Assembly: GCF_003589595.1 (NCBI RefSeq)
Contig: NW_020654878.1
Span: forward strand, 710,216 to 774,215
DNA: 64,000 nt
Source: Hyposmocoma kahamanoa
Lineage: Eukaryota > Arthropoda > Insecta > Lepidoptera > Cosmopterigidae
Direction of reading: 5' to 3'
The notes under the pieces: model-generated
Seen by the model: the letters and a program-made list of their open reading frames with translations, nothing else
Database searches by the model: none
Told to the model about the DNA's origin: nothing
Translations under genes and position numbers: made by a program
Shown: positions 1-11,367 of the stretch, piece after piece
Position numbering within the stretch: the first letter of the stretch is position 1
Layout: every line of letters starts with the position of its first letter

Positions 1-235
1 TGCTTTATTTTGTAATTTATTTGTATTTTTTGTATTAAGTTTATGTCACGTTTTCTTACACTAAGAGGGAGTGAGCCTGGTGATCTGTAACACAGGTTTC
101 CAACCTAGTACAGACTCCAGCTCTCACTAAGGCACTTGATATTTGTTATTTTTATTTTTTGTAATTAATAATTGTATTTTTAATGTATTCATACACTGTA
201 ACTACAACCTTAATGAGAGAAAATAAAGCATATTG
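1..235 (+). repeat. LINE 3' UTR-like tail
   Basis: AT-rich sequence ending in an AATAAA-like signal followed by repeats of tattg (about 226-240). This is how many lepidopteran CR1/jockey-type LINE insertions end. No coding part is present, so the family is inferred only from layout. Confidence 0.35.
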
Positions 236-239
236 TATT

Positions 240-357
240 GTATTCCATAGCATTTAAGTTTATTTGAAAAGAGCAAGAGAGCGTAGTGAATGAGCAGTAG
301 CTTAAATGTGATGTTCTATGAAATTTATTTTACCTATGGAATAAATGATTATTTGAC
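240..357 (+). repeat. Jockey-like LINE 3' terminus
   Basis: Contains agcatttaagtttatttg, then gagcagtagcttaaatgtga, and ends with ggaataaatgattatttgac. The same string closes the longer LINE copy at 56.8-56.97 kb, so this is a 5'-truncated insertion of that family with an internal deletion. Confidence 0.6.
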
Positions 358-359
358 TT

Positions 360-1055
360 TAAATTGTTCGAATATAAATAATTTAACACATAAGAACCAT
401 AAGAATCCACCTTGGCGAGGACTGTAGCCAGGAATGTAATGAAAGGGGTGCGGGAGGAGTGACAGTATACTAATTTCCTTTTTTTTCCAATCTCCCAAAT
501 TTCAGTTATCCCGTGTGCAGTTACGTAACTGCACACAAAATTTCAAAAAAAATTCGCTATTGTTCTTTGTGAACATCCTCTTCCATCGCATTATTCACAA
601 GATTCACAAGGTCGGACAATCCTTGCATGTTTATTTCACCGTGCTCGAGTTCCTCGAGCAGGTTTCATATTCTTCCATTTTATATGTAAGTAATTGAATC
701 CGGTTTCGGCACGAAATTTTTTGTCGTTATACTGCAGGATCTAGATTTAATTGGAAAAAAAAAACAACGGAACAAAAAAGTACAGTCCTTGACACAGTAT
801 TTCTAAAATAATGTAATAGACGATTGTCGATCAGCACTTTGAAGGTAACTTTGTATCATAATGTTAAATTTGCTTATGATATATTATGTTATCACTGTAA
901 AAATTTGAAAAAGGCGTGAAGTAACTATACGTATGTATGTAAAAGTTTAAGCTTTGTTATCAACTTTATCAAATGATTTTGAGTAGAATTGTGGGTGAGA
1001 CAAAGTGGTTCACGACTGACGTCACCGCGACTCTACAGTTTTTACATAGATGGAC
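360..1055. other. AT-rich stretch, no gene recognised
   Basis: Only short chance ORFs of 60-70 codons, with no protein family signature on either strand and no repeat seen elsewhere in the window. Confidence 0.5.
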
Positions 1056-1059
1056 TTTT

Positions 1060-1320
1060 TATGATGTCAAGCGACGGCACGAACAAGTCGTGCTAGTTGC
1101 ACTGCCACTCGGAGCTTTTAATCGCAAATCTGAGAGGTACTGCCGCTGCGCTCGTCACCCTGAGATTTAATTTGACAAGTTCCACGTGCCTGTAATTCAA
1201 CCAACACTCTTACCATTGAAAACCGGAACGCAGTAATGCTTACGTTACTGTTTGGCGGCAGAAATAGGTAAGGTGGCAGTACTTCCCTGGACGAACTCTT
1301 TCACAAGGAGCTGTGAAAAT
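1060..1320 (-). repeat. rep-A copy
   Basis: Minus-strand copy of the ~300-bp repeat. It shows the complements of ctttgcgatttaaagctc, the middle block around cttaccattgaaaaccgg, and caaggagctgtg at the far end. One of about 15 copies in the window. Confidence 0.7.
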
Positions 1321-1900
1321 CAAGTGGCTCGTCGGCTCGTTTGCCTCCTTCTTTACATAAAAAAAAAGCTGTACTGCTTCTAAAACTTAACTGAGAAGCT
1401 GAACCACAGCAATACCAGAGTCGGATATCATGTTGAAGGCGTTTGCGTGAATAACATCAGGATTCTTCCTTGTCTTTAATACAACCCTGGTAAAAGTTAC
1501 TTCATGGTTTTCTAGGCAGGTAACCTATTTATATATTTCATACTATTACACTGCATTACAGCGAAATACCAAGGCATACAATGCCTTTTTTTTACTAAAT
1601 AGACAATTTGTGTTAATAAATCACAGAAGACAGACGTTCATTCATCACACACAGCCACCTATTCACTTCCAAAAACATCGCAGTCAGGTGCAGACACGAG
1701 AAGCGCATTACAACGTGGCAAAGCGCTATCAAGCGGTAATTTACAGTGAACCACAGTGTACACTGTCGGCACTACCAGCAGATGATGAACGCGTGGTCGT
1801 AGATTAAATTTATATAGCGGGGAGACGAATAGGCGCACCAGTTGCGCCATCAATGCTGGGCAATCGCAATCTCCTCGCAAGATGCCGCCAGGAAATGTCA
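1320..1900. other. No gene recognised
   Basis: Overlapping 65- and 73-codon ORFs on opposite strands near 1610-1880 match no family that I recognise. The stretch 1640-1870 is less AT-rich than its surroundings and may be an old repeat. Confidence 0.4.
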
Positions 1901-1904
1901 GTAG

Positions 1905-2260
1905 ACTATATTGCGTTTTACTTCTAAAGAATTAAACACCAAGACGCCAAGGAGGAATTTCGTATGGTATAAAAATGGGTGGTATCCATAAATTTTCTTA
2001 TACAAAAATCTCGGGAACATCTTTTGGATTTTCTCCAAAAGCAGGGCGTAGATAATCTCGTCTCTTAACCTCTGACCAGAGCTGTGTAAATGAGTTTGAT
2101 AATCCTAGGATCATGAAAATCGCGAGCGTTCCGGATGACCTCCGTAGCAATTAGCGCTTTTATATACTCTTGAAAATTTAGATGTGTATCGTAAAGGACG
2201 CCTAAGTTTTTAGTAAACTCAACACGGGTTAGGATTCAGTAAGTACCTAACATATAATTT
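1905..2260 (-). pseudogene. LINE reverse-transcriptase relic
   Basis: Minus-strand frame ending at the TAA near 2068 reads through about 50 codons containing KNLGVLYDTHLNFQEYI and later RIIKLIYTALVRG. This is the conserved block after the palm domain of CR1/jockey-type reverse transcriptases, where the family has an LGV.fD..L.F..HI pattern. No start codon and no catalytic motif; further decay continues toward 1910. A dead 5'-truncated retrotransposon fragment. Confidence 0.65.
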
Positions 2261-2319
2261 TGCATAAAGAAGATTATAAGCACGGCCAAAACTCATGACT
2301 ACACACTTTTCACTATATA

Positions 2320-2740
2320 TACTGTGCCGCCACTCGCAGAGGAGCAGTTAAGAGGTCAACTGCTCCTTTGAATACAGTTATAAAATTTAAGTATTTTGGT
2401 CACTGGATCACTGATGATAACCTTAGCGACAATGTAAATATCGAGCGGGAGCAGAGGTTGTTGACGGATGCAACATGTTGGCCCGTGAGTTCGCGCGGTG
2501 TGCAAGGGATTTACAAAATTGCACTTTTCGAAGCGTGTTGCGTCTTCTTTTACTTGTTGCTGTTGGGGCTGTCGCGATGGTGCAGCGCATTTGGTATATT
2601 CACTGGGTATTTATAGAGGTTTATATAGACGATTTCGCAGCCGTGATAAGGATGAGGTGCGCATTGACGGAGACCCGCCGACGTGCCAGCTCCAACGGTA
2701 CTTAACGGTAGAACCTTGGCCTTTTCAAGGCCAACTCCAT
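2320..2740 (+). pseudogene. RTE-like LINE relic with frameshifts
   Basis: Starts with KFKYFGHWITDDNLSDN followed by IEREQR in one frame and continues in another frame with NMLAREFARCARDL. That is the order of the LINE segment reading K.LGh.it..l.d..Di.rE...l..R.nmL.r.F..C. At least one frameshift splits it. No catalytic YADD motif remains. Confidence 0.6.
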
Positions 2741-2744
2741 TGAC

Positions 2745-3060
2745 CTCACCGTCACTTTCCATTAGGTGAGATGGAGGTTAAATGCGCACTTTTTTAAAAA
2801 CAAAGCACATATTTCTTTTTATTGTCAATTTTGTTTACTATTTCTTCTCTATGGACCTAAGTCTAAAATAAACTTTTCTTATTATTTGTTATTAAAGAAT
2901 AGTTTTCGGAATTATTTTACTTAGAGACGCCATTATTGAAATATATTTAATTTAATTTAATTTACTACGAGATTTAAAAAAGAAGAATTATTATATTTTG
3001 CTTCATAGATGTGACTTCATTATATTTGTCATGGTATCTAATAGAATAATCTCAGTACAG
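2745..3060. other. AT-rich, no gene
   Basis: Low-complexity AT-rich sequence including a short taattt tandem near 2948-2965. Confidence 0.5.
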
Positions 3061-3062
3061 AG

Positions 3063-3530
3063 TACTAAGAAACCCGACCTCAAAAGTACGTGGAATTACA
3101 TCTATTTGCCAAGATTTTTGAAATCGGTTATCGGAAAGTGCGCAAACCCGGATAATCCCCTAGTTCGCCACTATACGGGACTTGACGGGCTTTGAGATTA
3201 AAAAAATCGGTGCTCACTACTCAAAGTATATTGAGAGAAAAACGCCTTGAATTGGAGAATAGCAAAATCAACCATTAAAATAATTGCTCCTTATAATAAA
3301 ATTCAGGCATTATTTATAAAAATAAATCTTCATGCGTGAACAGCCCTTAAAGGTGGATGATTTTCTTTAAATTGAAATGGGACCACTATGGAGGTACCCT
3401 CTTTCCAACAAAAAACCTCTTTTCATCAAAATCGGTTCACAAATACCGGAGTTATCGCGTAACATACATACAAAAAAAACATACAGTCGAATAGAGAACC
3501 TCCTTCTTTTTTTGATGTCGGTTAATAAAA
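3063..3530 (+). repeat. rep-B copy
   Basis: Begins near cccgacctcaaaagtacgtg and ends near ctccttctttttttgatgtc ggtt. It shares the blocks gaaatcggttaccggaaag, aaatgggacca and ggtaccctctttccaac with the copies at 4105, 37935 and 57678. A non-coding dispersed repeat of unknown class. Confidence 0.6.
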
Positions 3531-4100
3531 TAGAATAGACATTTATAGCAACGCCAAAACAAAGATTATAAAGAAATATTGAAAACACTTAGACAAATAA
3601 AACAAAATTAATTACAATTAATAAAAAAAAGAAAAAATACAAAAAAGAAAAAATGACAAATTCATTGACTTACAAGTCAATGGACAAATTAGACAAAAAG
3701 CAAAAGACAAAATATAACCACAAACAAATTGTACTGTCATTTCTGCGGTTGTGACATACGCAAAAGGACTTCATTCGGCTTATGCTACAGCCTTAATTGA
3801 CTGTGTCGTTGGTTTTCAATGAGCCCTAAGCCGATATACTACTATATACAAATACTTTGTTGTACTTAAAAACTGTCTAATCGAAATAGGTAAATAATCT
3901 AATATATATTTATTTACTAAGTTTGTAATCACACGACGATATCAACCGCCCTACATACTAAAATGAACTTTGTTCGCTGTTTTGGACACAGGTCGCGTTT
4001 AATGAGAGGGTGTACTTCTCTGTCAGGGTTGTGGATTCTGTCATTTATAATGTTATTTTTGTTTGCCACCCTGGCAAACAATAATAACATTATAAGTTTT
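3530..4100. other. AT-rich, no gene
   Basis: A-rich runs and chance ORFs only. The 64-codon ORF at 3963-4157 runs into a rep-B copy and has no family signature. Confidence 0.5.
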
Positions 4101-4104
4101 TATG

Positions 4105-4335
4105 AAAAAAAAACCGACCTGAAAAGTTCGTGGAATCTATTTGCTAAGTTTTATTGAAATCGGTTACCGGAAAGTGCACGAAACCGAATTCATTTACTAG
4201 TTTACCATCCTTAAAGGTGGAATATTTTCATCAAATTTAAATGGGACTAATACTGAGGTACTTTCTTTCCAACAAAAAATAATCATTAAAATCAAAAAAA
4301 TATAAACGAATTTGAGAACCTCCTCCTTATTTACA
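4105..4335 (+). repeat. rep-B copy (internally deleted)
   Basis: Starts aaaccgacctgaaaagttcg and ends gagaacctcctcc. It lacks part of the 3' half relative to the copy at 57678-57955. Confidence 0.6.
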
Positions 4336-4339
4336 TACT

Positions 4340-4800
4340 AAAAAATATCGTTAAAGAGCTTTCTTTGCTTTTAAACTCTCATTATTGGGATAAGGGTTAC
4401 GAAAAAGCTTAAAGTTATACCACTGTCTGAGAGAGAATTTTAAAAATTGCCCTGCAAATTAAAAAAAAATATGAAAACAATTGGACATTAACGAAACCAC
4501 GAAAAAATATATTCTAATATAATATATAAAAATATATTATATTCATCGTATTAGATGGGTCTTCGTAGCCATATCCTGCAAGGACATGATTCCTAGTATA
4601 TTTATAGATAGTATGACTTTGTCTTGCACAGAATTATTTCGTAAAAAATACTAACAATCTCCCAGAACTATCTTCATAAAGAAAAACTTTTATTCAACGG
4701 ACCTAAACATCCAAAATCATCCTAAAAGCATTTATTGTCACGTTGTCAACAATAAACGACAATATTCTTTAAGTTAAAATATACAGGTAATGTACAATAA
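4340..4800. other. AT-rich, no gene
   Basis: No ORF, RNA gene or repeat could be supported here. It includes a run alternating between ata and tat near 4505-4545. Confidence 0.5.
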
Positions 4801-4804
4801 AAAC

Positions 4805-5190
4805 TTTAATAATCATCAAGTGCCCTCTACTCCATCCGTCACGACCCGCAATTTTGTGTGTCAATTTTAATGACATCCACCCAACGAAGTGACTCTCCTC
4901 TCCTCTCGCCTCTGCCGCGCGTGTTGGCCCATGTTCGCCACTCCATGATCCTCCTTGTCCACCGATCTGGATCCATCCTAGCTATGTGTCCTGTCCATTT
5001 CCATTTCATAGTCTTAATTTACAACGTCCCCGACTTTAGTTATCCGTCGAATACGCTCTTTCGGTATCCAATCGAGCAATGCTATTCCCAACATTGCTCT
5101 TTCCGTTGCCCTCTGTGCGGTTCGTATGTCCTCTGCGGACTTCTTCGTCAGAGTCTTAGTCTTGGCATTCCGTAGGTGAATATTGGCAGG
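4805..5190 (-). pseudogene. RTE-like LINE C-terminal relic
   Basis: Read on the minus strand it gives RATERAMLGIALLDWIPKE and, after a frameshift, MKWKWTGHIARMDPDRWTRR followed by a GRGERRGESLRWVD stretch. This is the post-palm region of the RTE-type LINEs common in Lepidoptera (R..ER.mLGi ... KW.WaGHiaR ... GRp..RW.dDi). At least one frameshift and an in-frame stop. Confidence 0.7.
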
Positions 5191-5236
5191 ACCTTAGTCT
5201 TTAGCTTCAATACTAGAAACTAAAACTAAAATTGAA

Positions 5237-5755
5237 TTATATGTGCCCAAGATGCTGGCAGCGTTCCCCCTTTGTATGGCTATGCAAATGCGTTGGGCGA
5301 GGTAGCTGCCGGGCCAAGGGTATGCCAGACAGTATATGAATTTTTTGGATAATCCTTATCCTGTACTCCTGGTACCTGTTGCTCTTTATTCTTTCCGCTA
5401 GCTCAGCTGCGGAGCCAGCCCTCTTGCTGGTGCGCTGGAGATGGGATGGGGCAAGTGTTGGCACCACGTGGGGTCACACACCAGTGCCCGGCCTACACTC
5501 CAAGGGATGAGAGTCATTCCTTCCAGGCGTTTGCCATCAGTTCGCGACATGCCGCTTGGCTCGAATATAGCGGGCACGTTAACCGTGGCTAAGGCCCGGT
5601 GGATGATGTCGTTGAGGGCTACTTGCCCTCAGGAGAGATACGGCCGGCGTTCAGCTGGCAAGAAAGACATCGATATTCTTTTATACAGTTTTCCCAATTG
5701 TCGAATCGCCATGATGGTAGCCGGTAGCCACCAACATCAAAGAAGTTGCCAATAA
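5237..5755 (-). pseudogene. LINE C-terminal relic (NDIIHRAL type)
   Basis: Minus-strand frames contain VALNDIIHRALATVNVPAIF, then EPSGMSRTDGKRLEGMTLIP, then a segment beginning WSVGRALV, and after a frameshift RAGSAAELAERIKS. This is the C-terminal end of a lepidopteran LINE that closes with a block like that at 49570-49770 on the plus strand. Frameshifted and dead. Confidence 0.7.
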
Positions 5756-5759
5756 ACCT

Positions 5760-7050
5760 AGTTAACTTTTATTTATACAATTATTTAGCACATAATTAGG
5801 TACCAATAAGTTTGCATAAAACATCGCCATGCAACTTTGTTTAGCAACAGCTTCACATAATGTTGTTACGGCTATCAGTAATATCGCAGTACATTACTAG
5901 AGCAAATGTCAATGATTCCAGGTTAAGGATTCATTGTAGGTTAGATAATAATTAAATTGTAGTCAATAAACAATCATCAGCATTATTGTACTTGCCACGG
6001 GCCTTTTTTTACGGAGAGGATTCCCACAATCCGCTAAGTTAACGGTGCCAGATTTGCACGAATTTTGACCGTCGTTATTGGTTCTCTACGTGCTGTATTT
6101 CGACTATGAATAAGATCTGCCAGCTAACACATTTGCCTCACTTTATATATAGTTATTTTTTATTTTATTTTATAGATTAACACATTAATTTGCATAAAAC
6201 TAGTTTTGAACTAGAATGCCAACCAGGAGCGTGTACGTACGTCATGTTTAGAAAACTAACTGTCAATTAATTATGAATTGCAAACATTAAGTTGGTACAA
6301 ATATATAAAAGAAAATACATGATGTAAACTATAATAAAAGTTGTTTAAAAATTATAAAAAATGTTGATATAAATAAAATACTTACAATTTGAGATTAAAC
6401 TATTATACTTAAGTTTATTTAAAACAAAGTTGTATAAGTGGTCAAATAAAAATAATTTTTATGACCTAAACGAAATATTTGACAGGAAATGAGATATAAG
6501 ATTTTATCTTGAAATTATCATTTTTGACCAATTTAATTTGTAACTTGACATGTTTGTGACATTTTTTTATTATTGTGTTGTGGTAGTCTGATTGACATTA
6601 CATAACTAGACATTTGCATGCTATTTAATATATGCGAAACATGTTTGTACTGGCACTGTCTCTTGTAATATCTTCTTTTATACTATGTTCTAAGCAAATA
6701 AACGAATTATTATATTATTATTATTATTACAAAGAAAACAAGTGTTAACATAAAATAACTATTATAATTATTTTTTAAATGTTTATAATTTAACTGGACT
6801 ATTTGAGGATATCTGAGAAGGACTTTTTAAATATGTGACAACTTAGAATAAAATATATCTAATTGTTCGTTATCCTGAAGGTCATTACATGTTTTACACA
6901 TTCTTGTTATGGGATTGTAAAAGATATGTTGTTATTAAAAACAATAAGGATAAAAGACTGAGGACACCGAGGATTAACTCTAAAGTTAATATCGATACTA
7001 GACAGTAAATTAGCGGAATCAAGGTAAAAGAGTGAGATTTGTTCGACGGA
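5760..7050. other. AT-rich intergenic, no gene
   Basis: No supported coding sequence. A less AT-rich island at about 5995-6140 has no ORF. A short att repeat lies near 6712-6728. The 62-codon minus ORF ending at 6894 is hydrophobic but has no signature. Confidence 0.5.
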
Positions 7051-7056
7051 CACTGA

Positions 7057-7231
7057 GGGTCGTATTTTAGAACTCTACTCAATGCTCAAGTCAGGGCTTG
7101 AGTATGATTCAAAGCACTAGAAATCATACTCAAGAGCTTGCCATTAAGGTCGTATTGCCAGTGCTAGAAATCATACTCAAGTCTGCTCAAATCCTGACTT
7201 GAGCATTGAGTAGAGTTCTGGAATACGACCC
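7057..7231. mobile_element. Palindromic MITE, copy 1 (PIF/Harbinger-like)
   Basis: 175 bp with near-perfect terminal inverted repeats starting gggtcgtattttagaac and ending gttctggaatacgaccc. The arms continue through ctactcaatgctcaagtcag. Flanks are tga and tca, so a 3-bp target duplication would need one change. The second copy at 22011-22182 has exact TTA flanks. Confidence 0.85.
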
Positions 7232-7691
7232 TCAGTGTCACTAGGTGACTTTTAGATAGTCTGGTTTCGTAGGGAGGTATCTGACGACGACAATGACCCA
7301 ATCTATAAAAGAGAGACTGTTGGAATGTACATGGTAGTAAGGTGACCAAACCAATGTACCATACTCCAAAACGCTTCTTACCAACGAGCTTTAGAGATGG
7401 ATAAAGTTATATGGTTTCTTGAAAGGTTTAGTAGCGCGGTTACTGCGCCTATTAGTGATCGATATAAAATTTGGTTGGCACCGACACGCCTAATTTAAAT
7501 TCCACAGTACCAGGTACCAGTACCAGTGCCGAGTGACAAAAAGTACGGCTTTGATCGTCCGTTGCTTATACATGTACTCGTTTTGTTTGATCACACGCGT
7601 TATCCAATTTTTCCTTCGCCGTTAACTAGATGTATGGCCGGTAAAAACTCACTAATGTACGGAATTTAAAGAAATAAAGTCATAGATATAT

Positions 7692-7770
7692 GGCGCCACT
7701 GGAATTCGAACCGTCGACCTCTTAAATGATAAGCAAACGTTGTCCTACTGGGTTACGACCGCTCTTGAGT
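7692..7770 (-). repeat. tRNA-like relic (SINE head)
   Basis: The minus strand carries an A-box-like taacccagtagg and a B box ggttcgaattcc at tRNA spacing. The acceptor stem does not pair well and there is a long 3' flank, so a SINE head is more likely than a working tRNA. Confidence 0.4.
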
Positions 7771-7899
7771 CAATAAACAAAAGTTACGTGACATACTAAG
7801 GAACTTTTATCGCGACGGAAGCTGTGTTATGAGACGTAACTATTATTATTGTGAAAAAACTCCACTAGTTTTATTATGATTATATGACACATAGAATGA

Positions 7900-8090
7900 A
7901 GAAAAGCGACCTAGGGGCAGGAGTCCCAAAAGGTGGTCGGATCAGAGCTTTGAGCAACTGGAGATACCTGTCAGTGTCGCACTACATCATGCGACTGAGC
8001 GCAACCGATGGAGGCAAATAGTTGGGAGGATAAAGTGGAATCACGATCCTCAGCAGTGAGGAATCGATTACGAAGAAGAATAAAAAAGGT
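7900..8090 (+). pseudogene. RTE-like LINE 3' end
   Basis: Plus-strand translation contains SPKRWSDQSFEQLEIPVSVA, then LHHATERNRWRQIVGRIKWN, then HDPQQ and a stop. This is the terminal part of a common lepidopteran LINE ORF (GRP..RW.D.i.....W...a..R..W..). No upstream part is present. Confidence 0.7.
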
Positions 8091-8174
8091 AAAGATTGGT
8101 TAGAGCAGCATGGGTGCAAGTCCCATCGGGTCGAAGTAATTTGTCTGTGTTAACAATAATAACAAAACTAGTAC

Positions 8175-8498
8175 AAGCTTGACTGTGAGTGCGGTCTCTC
8201 TTATATTGGACAAACGAAGCAAAGTATTTGCACCCGCGTGAAAGAATATAAAGCTGATGTCAAACACAGTCGCGTAAACAAGTCCGCAGTCTGCGAGCAT
8301 GTTATGGATAAACCTACACATTCAATGAAGTTTAACAAACCCCAGGTCCTTGTATAAGTAGACCGTTATCTATCCAGGATGCTGCGAGAGGCCATTGAAA
8401 TTAAAAAACATCCTAATTCCAACAGGGAAGATGGTTCCTCCTTACCACCAGTTTGGGATTCAGTATTTCCTCTGACGAAAAATCCCAAACAGACATAA
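8175..8498 (+). pseudogene. Penelope-like element GIY-YIG endonuclease relic
   Basis: About 107 codons in one frame with a single internal TAA at 8356. It starts KLDCECGLSYIGQTKQSICT, then RVKEYKADVKHS, then SAVCEHVMDK. The cysteines, the LSYIGQT core and the following TRVKEY match the GIY-YIG endonuclease that ends the ORF of Penelope-like retroelements; after the stop come LREAIEIKKHPNSNREDG and a terminal PVWDSVFP block, also typical of the group. The reverse-transcriptase part is missing, so it is a 5'-truncated, inactive copy. The matching terminal-repeat sequence follows at 8590-8790. Confidence 0.85.
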
Positions 8499-8589
8499 GA
8501 CTGCAGTACTAATTAATGTTTTAATTTATTCTAATTTTCATTAGCGTCGATTGGAATCTTTCTTATAAGATTTCTCAAAGGTATGTAAT

Positions 8590-8790
8590 TAATAACTTTT
8601 GTAACTATAGTGGAAAAAATAGGGTAGTTTGCATTAATATTAGACATAACTGGTTGGTGACTGTACCACCTCTGTCAACCGTGACCATGGAACCTGTAAA
8701 CGGCCCGAAACGTTTGTTCGAAAAAACAAATATACGCGATTTAAATCCGGAAAAATAATTTCATTTCTTAAAACTAGTGGAGTTTTTTTA
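8590..8790 (+). repeat. Penelope-like 3' terminal repeat
   Basis: Holds gaccatggaacctgtaaa, ggcccgaaacgttt and cgcgatttaaatccgg. The same blocks occur in minus orientation at 25485-25700 and 44785-44850, in mixed orientation at 15965-16060, and as foldback pairs at 59985-60193 and 60816-60992. Its position just after the GIY-YIG relic ties the family to that retroelement. Confidence 0.75.
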
Positions 8791-8819
8791 TAAAAAATCT
8801 CAATAATACATTTAACCAC

Positions 8820-9735
8820 CAATAGTACATTAAGGTTCGGATATGGAGTGGTATTATGGGGCAACAGGACGGACATAGGTGAAGTTTTTATGTATCAAAA
8901 CAAATGCATAAGAATAATGGCCCACCTTAAGCAGACAGAAAGCTATAAACGAATGTTTTTCAAATTAAAAATACTTACCCTGCCATCGATTTACGTCTCA
9001 GAATCTAGTAAATTATTAAGAAAATACAGACATCTTTTTCCAGACGAACGACAACCAACAAATCCGCGACCTAAACCAAGAATACCATTCAAATTAAAAA
9101 TGGATAGTTCTGGCCCCTATGCCATGTGCGTAAGAGTATGTATAATATTAATAACGTTCCCAAAACCATGGAAAATGAGGTTAGCAATAATTAATTTTAA
9201 TAAAAAACTTACAAAATATTTGGTTCAAAAATGTTTTTATACGTTGCAAAAGTTCTTCGAGAGCAAAGACAAGGTGTAATACATAATAAATAATATTAAT
9301 ATTATATGAGTTTTTAAAAATTGTTACGAAAGGATATTTTATTTTGCATTTTATTACTTAGACATATAGTTAATTACTGATTACTTATATATTTGTTATT
9401 TCCATTTTATTAATGAAATATTATTTTGATTTTGACATTCAATTGATTATGACATTTTATTATTATTTTTTTAATTGTTATAATAAGTTTAACATAGATT
9501 TTACTTTAGTCATTTCTATTTTATTAGTATAATATTATTTTGATACTGATTTGATTAATTATTAATTATTATGATTGCTTTAATGTAATTTTTATTGATT
9601 TCAATTTTAGAATTTCTGTAATTTAATTTAATTTAAACGTAAATTGCGGTGCCCTACAGGGTTACATGGCCGTACTTATATATATTTTAAGGACTTGTGT
9701 ATTACCCATGTAATGCAATAAATGAATAAATAATT
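8820..9735 (+). pseudogene. Jockey/CR1-like LINE, C-terminal ORF and 3' UTR
   Basis: An open frame at 8848-9279 (143 codons) includes VLWGNRTDIGEVF, QNKCIRIMAHLKQTESYKRM, LTLPSIYVSESSKLLRK and, near the end, KLTKYLVQKCFYTLQKF. This is the classic C-terminal region of a jockey/CR1-type LINE (vLWG.....VF..Qkr.iR). The catalytic palm is absent, so it is 5'-truncated. After the TAA comes an AT-rich 3' UTR ending in ggtgccctacagggttacat and a taatgcaataaatgaataaa tail. The same 3' end recurs at 30920-31010. Confidence 0.75.
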
Positions 9736-9739
9736 TAAT

Positions 9740-11367
9740 AAATAATCAAAAAGTGACTGCAACGTCAGCTCGAGGCACCTGTGAAGATACCGGCTGCGGT
9801 GAAGACGGTTCTAAAATCACTCACCAGATGTCACTAGCGGCGCAGAATGCTAAAAAATTGCTAAAAAACTAATATTAAAATGTTTACATTTATTCCATGT
9901 TACTTTAGTAGCAGTAGAGTTTCTTGTAAAAGAGTTCTTCTAGGGAAGTATTGCTACCATACGTATCCCTTCCGCCAATCAGTGTAAGTGTTTTTGAAAC
10001 CCTTCACGAAAGGGCGTTGGTAAAACTACAAACTCAAATAATTTTTATTTCATAAGTAAGCAAATGAAACCATTTTAAATCCTTTAAACCTATATTTTAA
10101 CACATATGTATAATAAAGAAAATAAAAATAATTTACAGAAATGGGAAAAGAAACTTATATAATTTACAGAAATAATTATAAAAAATAAAAGCATAATGTT
10201 CAAATCATTTTGCAATGATTTCAACCCTGATTTTCAGCCCGACCCGGCCATGGCAGCTCTACGTGTTTGATCTCACACACAAATCGCAAACAAATATAAA
10301 ATGAAGTAAAATGATTATTGAAAACACTAATAATAATGATATTAATAAAATTAAAATAATAATAATAAATAATGAACATTTGAAATAGTAATATTGATTA
10401 AAGCATTATTCATTCGTAAGGCAGATTCCCTTGAAAAAAATTAATAAGGAACTAGGGGTTGTTCTTCGTAAACAAATATTTGTACACGTTTGTAAAACAG
10501 TCACAGATCCCACCACTAAAAATATACCCGACACGTGTTTCGCTTCTCTCTGAGGCATTCTCAAGGTTATTGATTGTTCGATTGAGCAATTGATCCGTCT
10601 GAACGGGAATAAATATTATGCATTGAACTCTGTTATGCAGATAACGCTAAAAGAATGCAGGTTACCGACCCCTGAGAGTCGATAATGGTTAAACAACATG
10701 AGTCAAGAACACAGTTCACTGGGTTCTTTTTTATCTTTCACCAACGCCATTTTTATAAAACTAAATGTCAGCTTATGTTTTAAATTGAACAGAAATCTAA
10801 CTATCTTTTCGTTTTTTCCACACACTTAACGTACCTTTTGATACTCAAAATTTGTATTTGTTCAAATTTCGTGCATATCGATTGTGAAACGGCCGAATAA
10901 ATTCCATTCGGAAATTATATAATGTCAGCGGACGCCAAGAAAACTTCAATTGCTTCGCTCAATGTTTTAAAAAATAGAAAAAACCAACCAACCGAGTTTC
11001 ATTTTTGTACATCAAAATAATACGTAGGTAATACAAGTTTTGCGGACATCGCTAGATTATAAAAATCGGATCGGTCATTGATTTTTTGTTATAACTAACA
11101 GCACGCGGCGATTGGAAACTAAGATTTAAATCGAAATCTATGCCAGTATGACCATGCTGAGTCAACAAAAATATTAATGACGTTATAAAGTCAATCTGTT
11201 TGTTCAACGTTCAGCTCGTATTTAAAATCACTGCGAAAGAATGAAGATGTATGTATGTATCAAATATATAAAATTTGATGCCATGCGATGGAAAATAGAT
11301 AGGCCGTACATATATCCTTGACAAAAACCAGTTTCGGTTTAAACTTATGGTTTCAATAACTAATTAT
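9740..11367. other. AT-rich intergenic with one LINE 3' fragment
   Basis: No gene is supported. At about 10410-10570 the minus strand carries part of the LINE 3' end that also appears at 39890 and 55360. A tatg-rich patch lies near 11245-11262. Confidence 0.5.

Noticed and set aside
6712..6728. Short att and other tandem tracts as CRISPR or satellite
   Set aside because: Simple microsatellites without spacers; none in the window has repeat-spacer structure.
7692..7770. Possible tRNA gene on the minus strand
   Set aside because: Only promoter boxes are tRNA-like; the arms do not pair well enough and no anticodon can be assigned.
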